64,000 nucleotides of DNA, taken from the NCBI RefSeq assembly GCF_014873145.1, contig NZ_JADBEK010000001.1, forward strand, positions 3,100,001-3,164,000. Reading direction: 5' to 3'. The DNA is from Nonomuraea angiospora. GTDB taxonomy: Bacteria; Actinomycetota; Actinomycetes; Streptosporangiales; Streptosporangiaceae. Under the pieces are notes generated by a model, which saw nothing but the letters and a program-made list of their open reading frames with translations, was not told where the DNA came from and did not search any database. The position numbers and the translations under genes were made by a program. Of the stretch, positions 25,226 through 33,618 are shown piece by piece (the stretch's first letter is position 1; each line of letters opens with the position of its first letter).

Positions 25226-26496
25226 TCACCGCAACCTACACCATCCCGGGGATGCGGGTACGCGACCACGTCGTGGAGGTGCCGCTCGACTGGGCGGACC
25301 CCGAGGCCACGATCAGGGTCTTCGCCAGGGAGCTCGTGGACCCCACCCGGGACGGCGACGACCTGCCGTGCCTGCTCTACCTGCAAGGAGGGCCCGGCGG
25401 TAAGGGGCCGCGTCCCGTCGGCACGTCGGGCTGGCTCGGCAAGGCGCTGGAGACGTACCGGGTGATCCTGCTCGACCAGCGGGGCACGGGCCGCAGCTCG
25501 CGGATCGACGGGCGCGTGATGAGCGCGCTCGACCCGCAGGAGGGCGCCGACTACCTGGCCCGCTTCCGCGCGGACTCGATCGTGGCCGACGCCGAGCACC
25601 TGCGCAAGACCGTCTTCGGCGGGCGGCGCTGGTCGACGCTCGGGCAGAGCTACGGCGGCTTCCTGACGATGACGTACCTGTCGCAGGCGCCCGAGGGGCT
25701 GAGCGCCTGCTACGTGGCGGGCGGGCTGCCCTCCCTGGACCCCGACGCGTCGGAGGTCTACCGGCGCACCTATCCCCGGGTCGCAGCCAAGAACGCCGAG
25801 TTCTACCGCCGCTACCCGCACCACGCCGAGACGGTGTCCCGGCTGGCCGACCGGCTGGCCTACGGCGACGTGCTGCTGCCCGACGGCGACACGCTCACCG
25901 TGCGGCGGCTGCAGTCGCTGGGGATCGACTTCGGCATGAAGCCGGGGTACGAGCGCATGCACTGGCTGCTCGACGAATCCACTGAGTTGCCCGAGACGTT
26001 CCTGCACCAGGTGCTGGCCCGCTCCTCCTACGCCGACAACCCGCTGTTCGCCGCGCTGCAGGAGAGCATCTACGGCTCCGGTCCCGGCGCGACCGCCTGG
26101 GCGGCGCAGCGCGAGCGCGCCAACCACCCCGCCTTCGCCGAGGGCGCCCGGCCCCTGCTGTTCACCGGCGAGATGATCTACCCTTGGATGTTCACGGAGA
26201 TCCGCGCGCTGCGCCCCTTCCGCGACGCCGTCGACCTGCTCGCCGAGCGGGCCGAGTGGCCGGCGCTCTACGACCTGGACCGCCTGGCGGCCAACGAGGT
26301 CCCGGTGGCGGCGGCCGTCTACTTCGACGACATGTACGTCGACTCGGGGCTGCAACTGGACACCGCCTCCAGAGTGGGCAACACGCAGGCCTGGGTCACC
26401 AACGAGTACGAGCACGACGGCATCGGCGAGGAGCGCGTCTTCGCCCGCCTGACCGGACTGGTGCGCGACATAGGAGGAGGAATCACCAGTGAGTGA
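25222..26496 (+). CDS. proline iminopeptidase-like S33 peptidase
   Basis: 424 residues. Peptidase family S33 features: LYLQGGPGGKGP oxyanion loop, DQRGTGRSS, nucleophile elbow GQSYGGF (Ser143), and late NEYEHDGI (His398). No signal peptide. Proline iminopeptidases release N-terminal Pro (or hydroxyproline) from peptides. GTG start overlaps the DppF-type stop; AGGAGGGAGAAGCT upstream. Adjacent aminopeptidase P homologue and peptide importer make cleavage of Pro-rich peptides a coherent role. Confidence 0.85.
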   Translation: MITATYTIPGMRVRDHVVEVPLDWADPEATIRVFARELVDPTRDGDDLPCLLYLQGGPGGKGPRPVGTSGWLGKALETYRVILLDQRGTGRSSRIDGRVMSALDPQEGADYLARFRADSIVADAEHLRKTVFGGRRWSTLGQSYGGFLTMTYLSQAPEGLSACYVAGGLPSLDPDASEVYRRTYPRVAAKNAEFYRRYPHHAETVSRLADRLAYGDVLLPDGDTLTVRRLQSLGIDFGMKPGYERMHWLLDESTELPETFLHQVLARSSYADNPLFAALQESIYGSGPGATAWAAQRERANHPAFAEGARPLLFTGEMIYPWMFTEIRALRPFRDAVDLLAERAEWPALYDLDRLAANEVPVAAAVYFDDMYVDSGLQLDTASRVGNTQAWVTNEYEHDGIGEERVFARLTGLVRDIGGGITSE

Positions 26497-27814
26497 TGGC
26501 AAACCCCCCAAGCTGACAGAGGTCCCCGCGTTCCTCGAGTTCATCGCCCAGGGCTGGGACGCCCCCGCCCGCACCCCCGACCTCGTGCCCGGGGCGGCCG
26601 AGGCCGCCGCCGCGCACCGCGAGCGCCTGGCCGCCGCGCTGCCCGGCAGGACCGTGGTGGTCAAGGCGGGCCGGGCGCCGGTACGCAGCAACGACACCGC
26701 CTACGACTTCCGCGTCGACAGCGACTTCTACTGGCTCACCGGCTGCGCCGTGGAGAACGCCGTCGCCGTGATCGCGGACGGCGCCGCCACCCTCTACCTG
26801 CCGCCGCCCGCCCGCCCCGGCGACCTCGGCTTCTTCTCCGACGCGGCGTACGGGGAGCTGTGGGTGGGCCCGTCCCCGTCCCTCGCCGAGTGGTCGGCGG
26901 CGCTCGGGGTCACGGTGCGGCCGCTGTCCGACTTCACGGACACCTCCGAACCGGTGGAGGAGCTCCCCCGGGTGCTGGCCGAGCTGCGCATGATCAAGGA
27001 CGAGTGGGAGATCGGCCAGCTGCGCGAGTCCGTGGACCGCACGGTCGAGGGCTTCGCGGCCGTGCTGGCCGAGGTCCCGGCGGCGATCGAGGGGGCGGGC
27101 GAGCGGTGGCTGCAGGGCACGTTCGACCGCTACGCCAGGGCGTACGGCAACGGCCCCGGCTACGCCACCATCGTCGGCAGCGGCCCGCACGCCCCCACCC
27201 TGCACTGGGTGCGCTGCGACGGGCCCGTCCTGCCGGACCAGCTGCTGCTGCTCGACATGGGCGTTGAGGTCCGCAGCCACTACACCGCCGACGTCACCCG
27301 CACCTTCCCCGCCTCCGGCGCCTTCTCCCCCGCCCAGCGGCAGGTCCACGACCTGGTGGAGAAGGCGCACCGGGCGGGCCTGGCGGCGGTCGGCCCCGGC
27401 CGGCGCTTCACCGACTTCCACCACGCAGCGATGGAGGTCATCGCGCGCGGGCTGGACGACTGGGGGCTGCTGCCGGTCTCGGTGGACGAGGCCCTGTCGG
27501 ACACCGGCCAGCACCACCGCCGCTACCTGATCTGCGGCATCGGCCACCACCTGGGCCTGGACGTGCACGACTGCGCCCAGTCCCGCCCTGAGGCCTACCA
27601 CGGGGCCGCCATGGCGCCGGGCATGGTGCTCACCGTCGAGCCCGGCCTGTACTTCCACGCCCACGACCTCACGGTCCCGCCGGAGCTGCGGGGGGTGGGG
27701 GTGCGGATCGAGGACGACCTGCTGGTGACGCCGTCCGGCACGGAGATCCTTTCGGACGCCCTGCCCATCGACGCCTCCGGCCTGGAACGCTGGGCCAAGG
27801 AGTCCATCGTCTGA
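26489..27814 (+). CDS. Xaa-Pro aminopeptidase (aminopeptidase P, M24B)
   Basis: 441 residues. N-terminal creatinase-like domain, then pita-bread catalytic domain with dinuclear metal ligands: LDMG Asp256, ADVTR Asp268, GIGHHLGLD His353/354, TVEPGLY Glu, RIEDD Glu. Aminopeptidase P cleaves the N-terminal residue preceding Pro, complementary to the S33 enzyme. GTG 26489 has GGAGGAGG upstream and overlaps the S33 stop by eight bases. Last gene of the operon. Confidence 0.9.
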   Translation: MSDGKPPKLTEVPAFLEFIAQGWDAPARTPDLVPGAAEAAAAHRERLAAALPGRTVVVKAGRAPVRSNDTAYDFRVDSDFYWLTGCAVENAVAVIADGAATLYLPPPARPGDLGFFSDAAYGELWVGPSPSLAEWSAALGVTVRPLSDFTDTSEPVEELPRVLAELRMIKDEWEIGQLRESVDRTVEGFAAVLAEVPAAIEGAGERWLQGTFDRYARAYGNGPGYATIVGSGPHAPTLHWVRCDGPVLPDQLLLLDMGVEVRSHYTADVTRTFPASGAFSPAQRQVHDLVEKAHRAGLAAVGPGRRFTDFHHAAMEVIARGLDDWGLLPVSVDEALSDTGQHHRRYLICGIGHHLGLDVHDCAQSRPEAYHGAAMAPGMVLTVEPGLYFHAHDLTVPPELRGVGVRIEDDLLVTPSGTEILSDALPIDASGLERWAKESIV

Positions 27815-28511
27815 CCCCTGCGGGTTCTCCCGGCACCACCCCACACGGCGCCGGAAGAACCCGCCTCCCGGGGACGGACCGCCGAGGCGCAGTGTCGGCG
27901 AGGTACGGCGCGACCCGCGCCTGGGCGAGTGCGCCACCCCGCGTCCCGCCACAGACGCACCCGAAGGCGGCGTCCCAGCCCCGCCCCACCATCGGCCCCT
28001 CCAGGCGCGGCCCAGCGCCATCCCTTGAGCGGCCCCTCTCAGACGCGGGCCCAGCGCCATCCCCCGAGCCCCTCTCAGACGCGGGCCCAGCGCCATCCCC
28101 CGAGCGGCCCCTCTCAGACGCGGGCCCAGCGCCATCCCCCGAGCGGCCCTCCGGATCCCGCATGCGCCGCTCCAGGCGCCCCGGGCCAGCGAGACGTGCA
28201 TGCGGCACGACCCCGCCCGAGCAAGCGCGCCACTCAGCACTCCCAATCCCGCCGCCCCGAGTGCGGGCCCCTCCCAGCGGCTCGGGTTGCCCTCCCAGGC
28301 GCGCCTGCGCCGGCACGCTGGGCGGCCCATCTCCCCGGGCGCGCACGTTGCGCCGAGCCGCACCGCACCACGTCTCACCGACCCGGCGCCGGGAAGGGAC
28401 GCTCGCAGGATGGCGCCATACCGGGCCTGGCGGGCGGGCCAGCCCGAGCCACCGCACCAGGCGTGGCGGGCCGGCCCGAGCCGCCGCGCCGGGCGTGGGC
28501 GGTCGGCCGGG
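27815..28511. other. 697-base intergenic stretch with tandem repeats, no convincing gene
   Basis: Extremely C-rich on the plus strand. Long open frames on both strands are compositional. Contains the 39-bp repeat array (27991-28144) and a shorter degenerate pair near 28425-28495 (GGCGTGGCGGGCC... type). No ribosome site precedes a plausible start codon, and no domain is recognisable. The aminopeptidase P gene ends at 27814 and the next gene ends at 28512 on the other strand, so this lies between convergent genes. Confidence 0.6.
27991..28144. repeat. ~39-bp tandem repeat array
   Basis: Unit begins GGCCCCTCTCAGACGCGG and ends CCCCCGAGC. Copies: 28031-28069 (39 bp), 28070-28105 (36 bp, a GGC lost), 28106-28144 (39 bp), plus a degenerate copy from 27991 and a partial one after 28144. 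Confidence 0.85.
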
Positions 28512-29330
28512 TCAGGATGAGCCGCTGTAGCGGGCCTGGCGGGCGGTGGAGGTGAGGGCCGCTGCCCGGGCCGCCTCCGTCGGCGTGAACGGCAGCTCGG
28601 GACGCCGGATCAGCAGCGCCCGATCCGGGTTGACCGAGATCACCATCGTGGTGTTGAGCTCGGCCCCCTCGTCCACCGTGTCACCCGGCCGCCGCCACTC
28701 CACCTCCGGCACCCGCAGCAGCTCCGCCATCGCCTCCGGCAGCCGGTCCGGGTCCGCGCTCACCCGCTGAGCCAGCACCAGCGCCTGGACGCCGGGATCG
28801 GTGAGGTCCTTGACCTGCGCGGGCACGATCACGACGTCATGCCCGCCCGCCTCCGTCAGCGCCCCCGCCAGCGCCTGCAGCGCCAGCCCCGGCGGCGCCT
28901 CGATGACGAACTCGTCCAGCGCGTCACACCCCGCGGGCGTGATCGCGCTGCTGCCGGTCGGCGCGATGTGCAGCGCCAGGATGTTGCAGCCCAGCCCCCC
29001 GAACGCCCCCGCGACCGCCGCGAGCCGCCCCGGCCGCTCCACAACCCTCATCCGGATGCGCCACAAAACCATGGCCGCCCCCGCGCCCTCCCCCACGGGC
29101 AGCGCGGGGACCTTGCGTACGGGGCGGTGGCCCATCCGCTTGTGGACCGCCGCCCCCACGATCAGCGCCGCCCCCAGCCCGACCATCACCACCGGACCGG
29201 GTTCGCGGTGGCCGAGCAGGGTCGCCAGCAGGTGCGCCAGGCCGACCGCGAGGAACAGCGCGGCCAGCTCGACGATCTCCCGCCGCCAGGAGCGCCGATT
29301 TCCGTTGATCACCTTCGGTGCATCGCTCAT
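28512..29330 (-). CDS. membrane protein with ACT-like domain
   Basis: 272 residues from ATG 29330. Two hydrophobic segments (VELAALFLAVGLAHLLATLLG; VVMVGLGAALIVGAAV), then a cytosolic part with the ACT-like pattern RMRVVERPGRLAAVAGAFGGLGCNILALHI. ACT domains bind amino acids. A membrane-tethered ACT protein could be a sensor, but no catalytic domain is seen. Standalone between convergent repeats and the GH36 gene, which is transcribed the same way and starts well upstream at 31502. Confidence 0.6.
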   Translation of the reverse strand: MSDAPKVINGNRRSWRREIVELAALFLAVGLAHLLATLLGHREPGPVVMVGLGAALIVGAAVHKRMGHRPVRKVPALPVGEGAGAAMVLWRIRMRVVERPGRLAAVAGAFGGLGCNILALHIAPTGSSAITPAGCDALDEFVIEAPPGLALQALAGALTEAGGHDVVIVPAQVKDLTDPGVQALVLAQRVSADPDRLPEAMAELLRVPEVEWRRPGDTVDEGAELNTTMVISVNPDRALLIRRPELPFTPTEAARAAALTSTARQARYSGSS

Positions 29331-29429
29331 GCGCCCCAGTGTGTGCGGGGCGTGTTTCCTGATCACGAACGGCGCGGTTGCGACGGCATTAAACCGCCCT
29401 AACCGCATGGCCCGTTCATGACAGGCCCC

Positions 29430-31502
29430 TTACACCCGCTCGACCTCGAAGACCAGCGCCGACTCGGCCCGCAGCACGGGAGCGGGCAGCCCCAGCTCGC
29501 CCAGGACCGCGCCGCTCAGCCGCACCGGGCCCGAGGTCCACTCCGGCAGCCCGGCCGCGCGGGGCTTGGGTCCCGCGACCCGCACCTCGTACGTCGCCGC
29601 CGGGTCGAGCCCGGGCAGCCTCAGCGGCGCGGGCCCGATCGCGGTCCTGGAGGTGAGCTGGACGAACGCGAACACCCCGCGCTCCGGCAGCACCACCCCG
29701 TGCAGCAGCGCCGACGGGTCCGGATAATCGGCCCGCACCACCCGCCCGGCGTGCAGCGTCGGCCGCAGCCGCTTGTGCAGGGCGATCCACTCGGCCAGCT
29801 CCTCCAGCTCCGCCTGGCTCGCCGAGGTCAGGTCCCACTCCACGCCCATGTGCCCGAACAGCGCGGTCGCGGCCCGGAAGGCCAGCGGCAGCGACCGGCC
29901 CGTGCTGTGGTCCTGCGGCGCGCCGACGTGGCTGCCCATCCGCTCCGGCGGCACGAGCAGCCCGGTCCAGCGCTGGATCGCCTGCCGGTCGAGCGCGTCG
30001 TTGCAGTCGGACGTCCACACCCGGTCGGTGCGGGCCAGCACGCCGAAGTCGACGCGGGCGCCGCCCGACGAGCACGACTCGATCTCCAGCTCGGGGTGAC
30101 GGGCCCGCAGCTCGTCCAGCAGCCGGTACGCCGCCAGCGTCTGCGCGTGCACCCCGGGCACCCCGTCGTGCACCGGCTCGGCGATGTCGCGGTTGTGGTC
30201 CCACTTGATGTAGTCGAGCGCGTACTCGCTCACCAGGCTGTCCAGCCGCTCCAGCAGATAGTCGTACGCCTCGGGCCTGGCCAGGTCGAGCACCTGCTGG
30301 TTGCGCTGCGGCGGCGGCATGCGCTCGGCCTGCCCGAGGATCCAGTCGGGGTGCGCGCGCAGCAGGTCGGAGTCCGGGTTGACCATCTCCGGCTCGAACC
30401 ACAGCCCGAACTGCATGCCGAGCTTGCGCACGTGCTCGGCGAGGGGGTTCAGGCCGTCCGGCCAGACGCCCTCGTCGACGTACCAGTCGCCGAGCCCGGC
30501 CCGGTCGTGGCGGCGGTGGCGGAACCAGCCGTCGTCGAGCACGAACCGCTCGATCCCCGCCGCCGCGGCCTTGTCGGCCAGCTCCAGCAGCCGGTCGAGG
30601 CCGTGGTCGAAGTAGGTGGCCTCCCAGTTGTTCAGCGTGACCGGGCGCACCCCCAGCGGGCGGGCGGCGCGCAGGTGGTCGTGCAGCCTCGTGCTCGCCT
30701 CGTCCAGCCCGCCGCCCGACCAGGTGAAGTACGCCGTCGGCGTGCGGTAACTCTCCCCCTCGGCCAGCACGATCTCGCCGGGCTCCAGCAGCTCGCCCGC
30801 CGCCAGCAGCGCCGGGCCCTCGGCCAGCCGCTCGGCGTAGTGGAGGTGGTTGCCGCTCCAGCCCGCGTGCACCCCCCACACCTCGCCGCCCCGGAACCCG
30901 AACCCCGCGGTCCCGGCCACCAGCAGCCCCGTGCCGTCGTGCCCGGTCCGGCCGCGCCGGTTCTCCCGCGACCACACGCCGTACCCGAACGCCGTGCGCT
31001 GCGGCACCTTCTCCAGCGCCCACCGGCCGGTGAAGTCCAGCAGCTCGCCGGCGCGCGCCGGCACCGGCAGCGCGCAGACCAGCCCCTCCAACCGGTACGG
31101 GGCGGCGGCGGTGTTCGTCAGCGTGTGCCGCATCGTCACCAGGCCGCCGCCGTCCATGGCCAGCTCGCTGACCAGCTCCAGGCCCGCGCGGGCGTCGGAG
31201 GCCGCGACGGTCACCGTGCCGCCCCGGCCGGGCGTCGCGTCCGCGTCGAACCGGTCCAGCGTCCAGCGAACCGGCCAGTGCTCGCCGTCCCGGCCGCCCG
31301 ACAGGCCCGGCCTGCCGTACCAGCTGTCTCCCTGGGCGGGCAGCAGCGGCGGCGCGGCGGTGAGGGAGGCCAGCGCCGGCGCCAGGTCGGCGCCGGTCGC
31401 GGACCCGAGGTCGGCCCCGAAGTGGCGCACGCGCGGCAGGCCGGAGCCCGAGGCGTCCAGCACCAGGGCGGCCCCCGCGGCGGAGAGGATGAGGGGTGAC
31501 AA
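29430..31502 (-). CDS. alpha-galactosidase, glycoside hydrolase family 36
   Basis: 690 residues. Nucleophile Asp435 in YIKWDHN, SCSSGGARVDFG, and acid/base Asp499 in WTSDCNDALDRQ are those of GH36. The C-terminal beta-sandwich is complete. It hydrolyses alpha-1,6-galactosides such as melibiose or raffinose. No signal peptide. TTG start 31502 is supported by GAGGAG seven bases upstream. Monocistronic here; no sugar transporter is adjacent. Confidence 0.92.
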   Translation of the reverse strand: MSPLILSAAGAALVLDASGSGLPRVRHFGADLGSATGADLAPALASLTAAPPLLPAQGDSWYGRPGLSGGRDGEHWPVRWTLDRFDADATPGRGGTVTVAASDARAGLELVSELAMDGGGLVTMRHTLTNTAAAPYRLEGLVCALPVPARAGELLDFTGRWALEKVPQRTAFGYGVWSRENRRGRTGHDGTGLLVAGTAGFGFRGGEVWGVHAGWSGNHLHYAERLAEGPALLAAGELLEPGEIVLAEGESYRTPTAYFTWSGGGLDEASTRLHDHLRAARPLGVRPVTLNNWEATYFDHGLDRLLELADKAAAAGIERFVLDDGWFRHRRHDRAGLGDWYVDEGVWPDGLNPLAEHVRKLGMQFGLWFEPEMVNPDSDLLRAHPDWILGQAERMPPPQRNQQVLDLARPEAYDYLLERLDSLVSEYALDYIKWDHNRDIAEPVHDGVPGVHAQTLAAYRLLDELRARHPELEIESCSSGGARVDFGVLARTDRVWTSDCNDALDRQAIQRWTGLLVPPERMGSHVGAPQDHSTGRSLPLAFRAATALFGHMGVEWDLTSASQAELEELAEWIALHKRLRPTLHAGRVVRADYPDPSALLHGVVLPERGVFAFVQLTSRTAIGPAPLRLPGLDPAATYEVRVAGPKPRAAGLPEWTSGPVRLSGAVLGELGLPAPVLRAESALVFEVERV

Positions 31503-31619
31503 GTCAGGCTCCTCGTTCAGCTCGGCGTTACGACGCGAACCTACAGGAACAGCACACTTGCCTCGATCATGGGGCGGCCCCTCCGGGGCGAGAGCCGGAA
31601 GGGCCGCCGCGACGCGGCG

Positions 31620-32327
31620 TCAGGCGGGCTCGGGCGTGCCGCCGAGCACGACGCGCAGGTCCGCCTGCGTGGGCGGCTTCGTCCAGGTGAGCCCCGGCCC
31701 GCCGGCGGCGATCAGGCGCGGCGCGACCTCGCGCAGCAGCTCCCCGGCCGCGGCCTCGGGCTGCTTCTCCCGGGCCTCCCGGTACAGCTCGAGCACCCTG
31801 GCCAGGTCGAGCATCATCGTGTTGGTCTCACCCACGGTGACCTGCAACGCTCCAACGGCGGGGTCGGCCCACCAGGGGCACGCGCCGGACACGGCCTCGC
31901 GCACCGCCTCGGCGAAGGCGGCCCGGTCCATGCCGTCCACCTCGCCGTCCAGCCAGTCCGCGCGCAGGTGCAGCACCCCGGGCCGCTCCACCGCCCCGAG
32001 GTGCGCGATCAGGGCCACGACCGTGCCCTGCGGATCGTGCAGCGCGGCGTCCCCCCGGGCCGCGAAGGCGTCGGCGAGCAGGTGCAGCGAGATCAGCCGG
32101 GGCGGCTCGTACGTCGTGAGCACCCCCCGCCGGCCGCCCGCCCGCAGCGGGTAGGCCCGCAGCCCCTCCATGAACGCGGGCTCGACCTCCGCCGGGATCC
32201 CGAGATCCATGTCCGCCTCGACGGTGGTGCCGGCGTCACCGGCGTCACGGCCGGCCGGGTCACGGCGGAACCACCAGACCGTCGCCCCCACGACAATGGC
32301 GGCCAGCACTACGACTGCGATCCACAC
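31620..32327 (-). CDS. hypothetical membrane-anchored protein
   Basis: About 235 residues if GTG 32327 is the start. One N-terminal hydrophobic span (IVWIAVVVLAAIVVGATVWWF) then a soluble domain: LISLHLLADAFAARGDAALHDPQG, ACPWWADPAVGALQVTVGETNTMMLDLARVLELYREA. Start uncertain since the frame remains open to 32483. Divergent from a TetR gene. I do not recognise the domain. Confidence 0.5.
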   Translation of the reverse strand: MWIAVVVLAAIVVGATVWWFRRDPAGRDAGDAGTTVEADMDLGIPAEVEPAFMEGLRAYPLRAGGRRGVLTTYEPPRLISLHLLADAFAARGDAALHDPQGTVVALIAHLGAVERPGVLHLRADWLDGEVDGMDRAAFAEAVREAVSGACPWWADPAVGALQVTVGETNTMMLDLARVLELYREAREKQPEAAAGELLREVAPRLIAAGGPGLTWTKPPTQADLRVVLGGTPEPA

Positions 32328-32469
32328 GATGTTGTTTGCTTTCCCCTCGTACCTGACAGCGGTAGCAGCGTAGTGTGATCCGACCGGATGAATGCACAAA
32401 TTTCTGTAAATGCGGCTAGCACGCACCCACGGGATCGTGTATACCCGGGCGGCTGACAGAATTGGAAAG

Positions 32470-33054
32470 GTGACAGATGGCATCCTGACACCGGACCAGA
32501 TCCTCTCGGCGGCCCAGGACGTCCTGCGCCGCTACGGTCCGGCCAAGGCCACGGTCGTCGACGTCGCCCGGGCGCTCGGCGTCAGCCACGGCAGCGTCTA
32601 CCGGCACTTCCCCAGCAAGACGGCCCTGCGCGAGGCCGTGACCCAGCGCTGGCTCGACCAGGCCCATGCCGAGCTGGCCACGGTGCTGGCCTCCGACGCC
32701 CCGGCCGGCGTGCGGCTGCGCGAATGGCTGGGCGCGCTGTTCCGCTCCAAGCGCAAGCGGGCGCTGGACGACCCCGAGCTGTTCGCCACGTACGTGTCCC
32801 TGGTGACCGAGTCCAGCCAGGTCGTCGAGGGGCACGTCGCCGACCTGGTCGGCCAGATCCGGCAGATCGTGGACGCCGGGCTCGCCCGGGGCGAGTTCGC
32901 CGCCCCCGACCCCGCCGCCACCGCCCGCGCCGTCTTCGACGCGGCGGTACGCTTCCACAACCCGGCGCACGCCGCCGAATGGAGCCGGCCGGGCATCGAG
33001 GATGACTTCACCGCTTTGTGTGATCTCATCCTTCTCGGGCTTGAAGTCCGCTGA
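32470..33054 (+). CDS. TetR family transcriptional regulator
   Basis: About 194 residues from GTG 32470; ATG 32410 (214 residues) is an alternative, but TATACC at 32440-32445 looks like a -10 element between them. Helix-turn-helix VDVARALGVSHGSVYRHFPSKTALREAV is a clear TetR_N. C-terminal part with RSKRKRALDDPELFATYVSL belongs to the TetR_C_7-like group. Divergent from the membrane-anchored hypothetical gene, its possible target. Confidence 0.82.
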   Translation: MTDGILTPDQILSAAQDVLRRYGPAKATVVDVARALGVSHGSVYRHFPSKTALREAVTQRWLDQAHAELATVLASDAPAGVRLREWLGALFRSKRKRALDDPELFATYVSLVTESSQVVEGHVADLVGQIRQIVDAGLARGEFAAPDPAATARAVFDAAVRFHNPAHAAEWSRPGIEDDFTALCDLILLGLEVR

Positions 33055-33267
33055 TGGTGTGATGGTTTTTACATCTGGTAACCGGAATTGTTCTCCTGGG
33101 GATTAGCTCTCTCCACCTGCATCTCCGTTCAGCACTGAACAGACATGTACACTCAGATCGAACACTGTCGCTCTCAGTGACGCCATCATGGCAACAGGTG
33201 CCCAACGCAAGGGCTGGCCCGCAACCGGCAGGAGGTTCCCGGCCCTGCCAGAGCGCGGAGCCGATTC

Positions 33268-33591
33268 ATGGAGCCACTACAGCTGAGCACCACCCGCCAC
33301 AACGGGAGCCTTACCGTCAGCGTGTCCGGCGAGCTCGACATCGCCACCACCGAGCGCCTGCGCGCCCACCTGCTCGACCTGCTGCAGGAGGCGGCACGCG
33401 CCCCGCACAAGCAGGTCGCGCTGGTCATCGAGGTGAGCCGGCTGACCTTCATCGACGCCGCCGGGCTCGGCATCCTCGTCTGCGCCCGCAACCACGCCCG
33501 CGCCCAGCAGACCCCGCTGCGTCTCACCGGCGTCCCGCCCGCCCTCCGGCGGCTGCTGCGCATCACCGGCCTGGAGGCGCCCCTCACCTGA
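33268..33591 (+). CDS. STAS domain protein (anti-sigma factor antagonist-like)
   Basis: 107 residues, one STAS domain: VSVSGELDIATTERLRAHL, VIEVSRLTFIDAAGLGILV. In SpoIIAA-like antagonists the phosphorylated Ser sits in Asp-Ser-Ser-Gly; here it is Asp-Ala-Ala-Gly, so the usual kinase site is missing and the protein cannot be switched by phosphorylation there. No anti-sigma kinase or sigma gene lies nearby. Preceded by a 213-base region containing GTTCAG-CA-CTGAAC (33127-33140). Confidence 0.85.
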   Translation: MEPLQLSTTRHNGSLTVSVSGELDIATTERLRAHLLDLLQEAARAPHKQVALVIEVSRLTFIDAAGLGILVCARNHARAQQTPLRLTGVPPALRRLLRITGLEAPLT

Positions 33592-33618
33592 ACACCCGCC
33601 ACCTGTAGGTTGTCAGGC

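Noticed and set aside
27892..28530. Plus-strand frames with SDAGPAPSPERPL-type repeats
   Set aside because: They arise from the GC-rich 39-bp DNA repeats, have no ribosome site or domain, and open frames exist on both strands.
33055..33267. SigB-type promoter (GTTT-GGGTAT) before the STAS gene
   Set aside because: GTTT occurs but no GGGTAT at the right spacing; only the GTTCAG/CTGAAC palindrome is clear.
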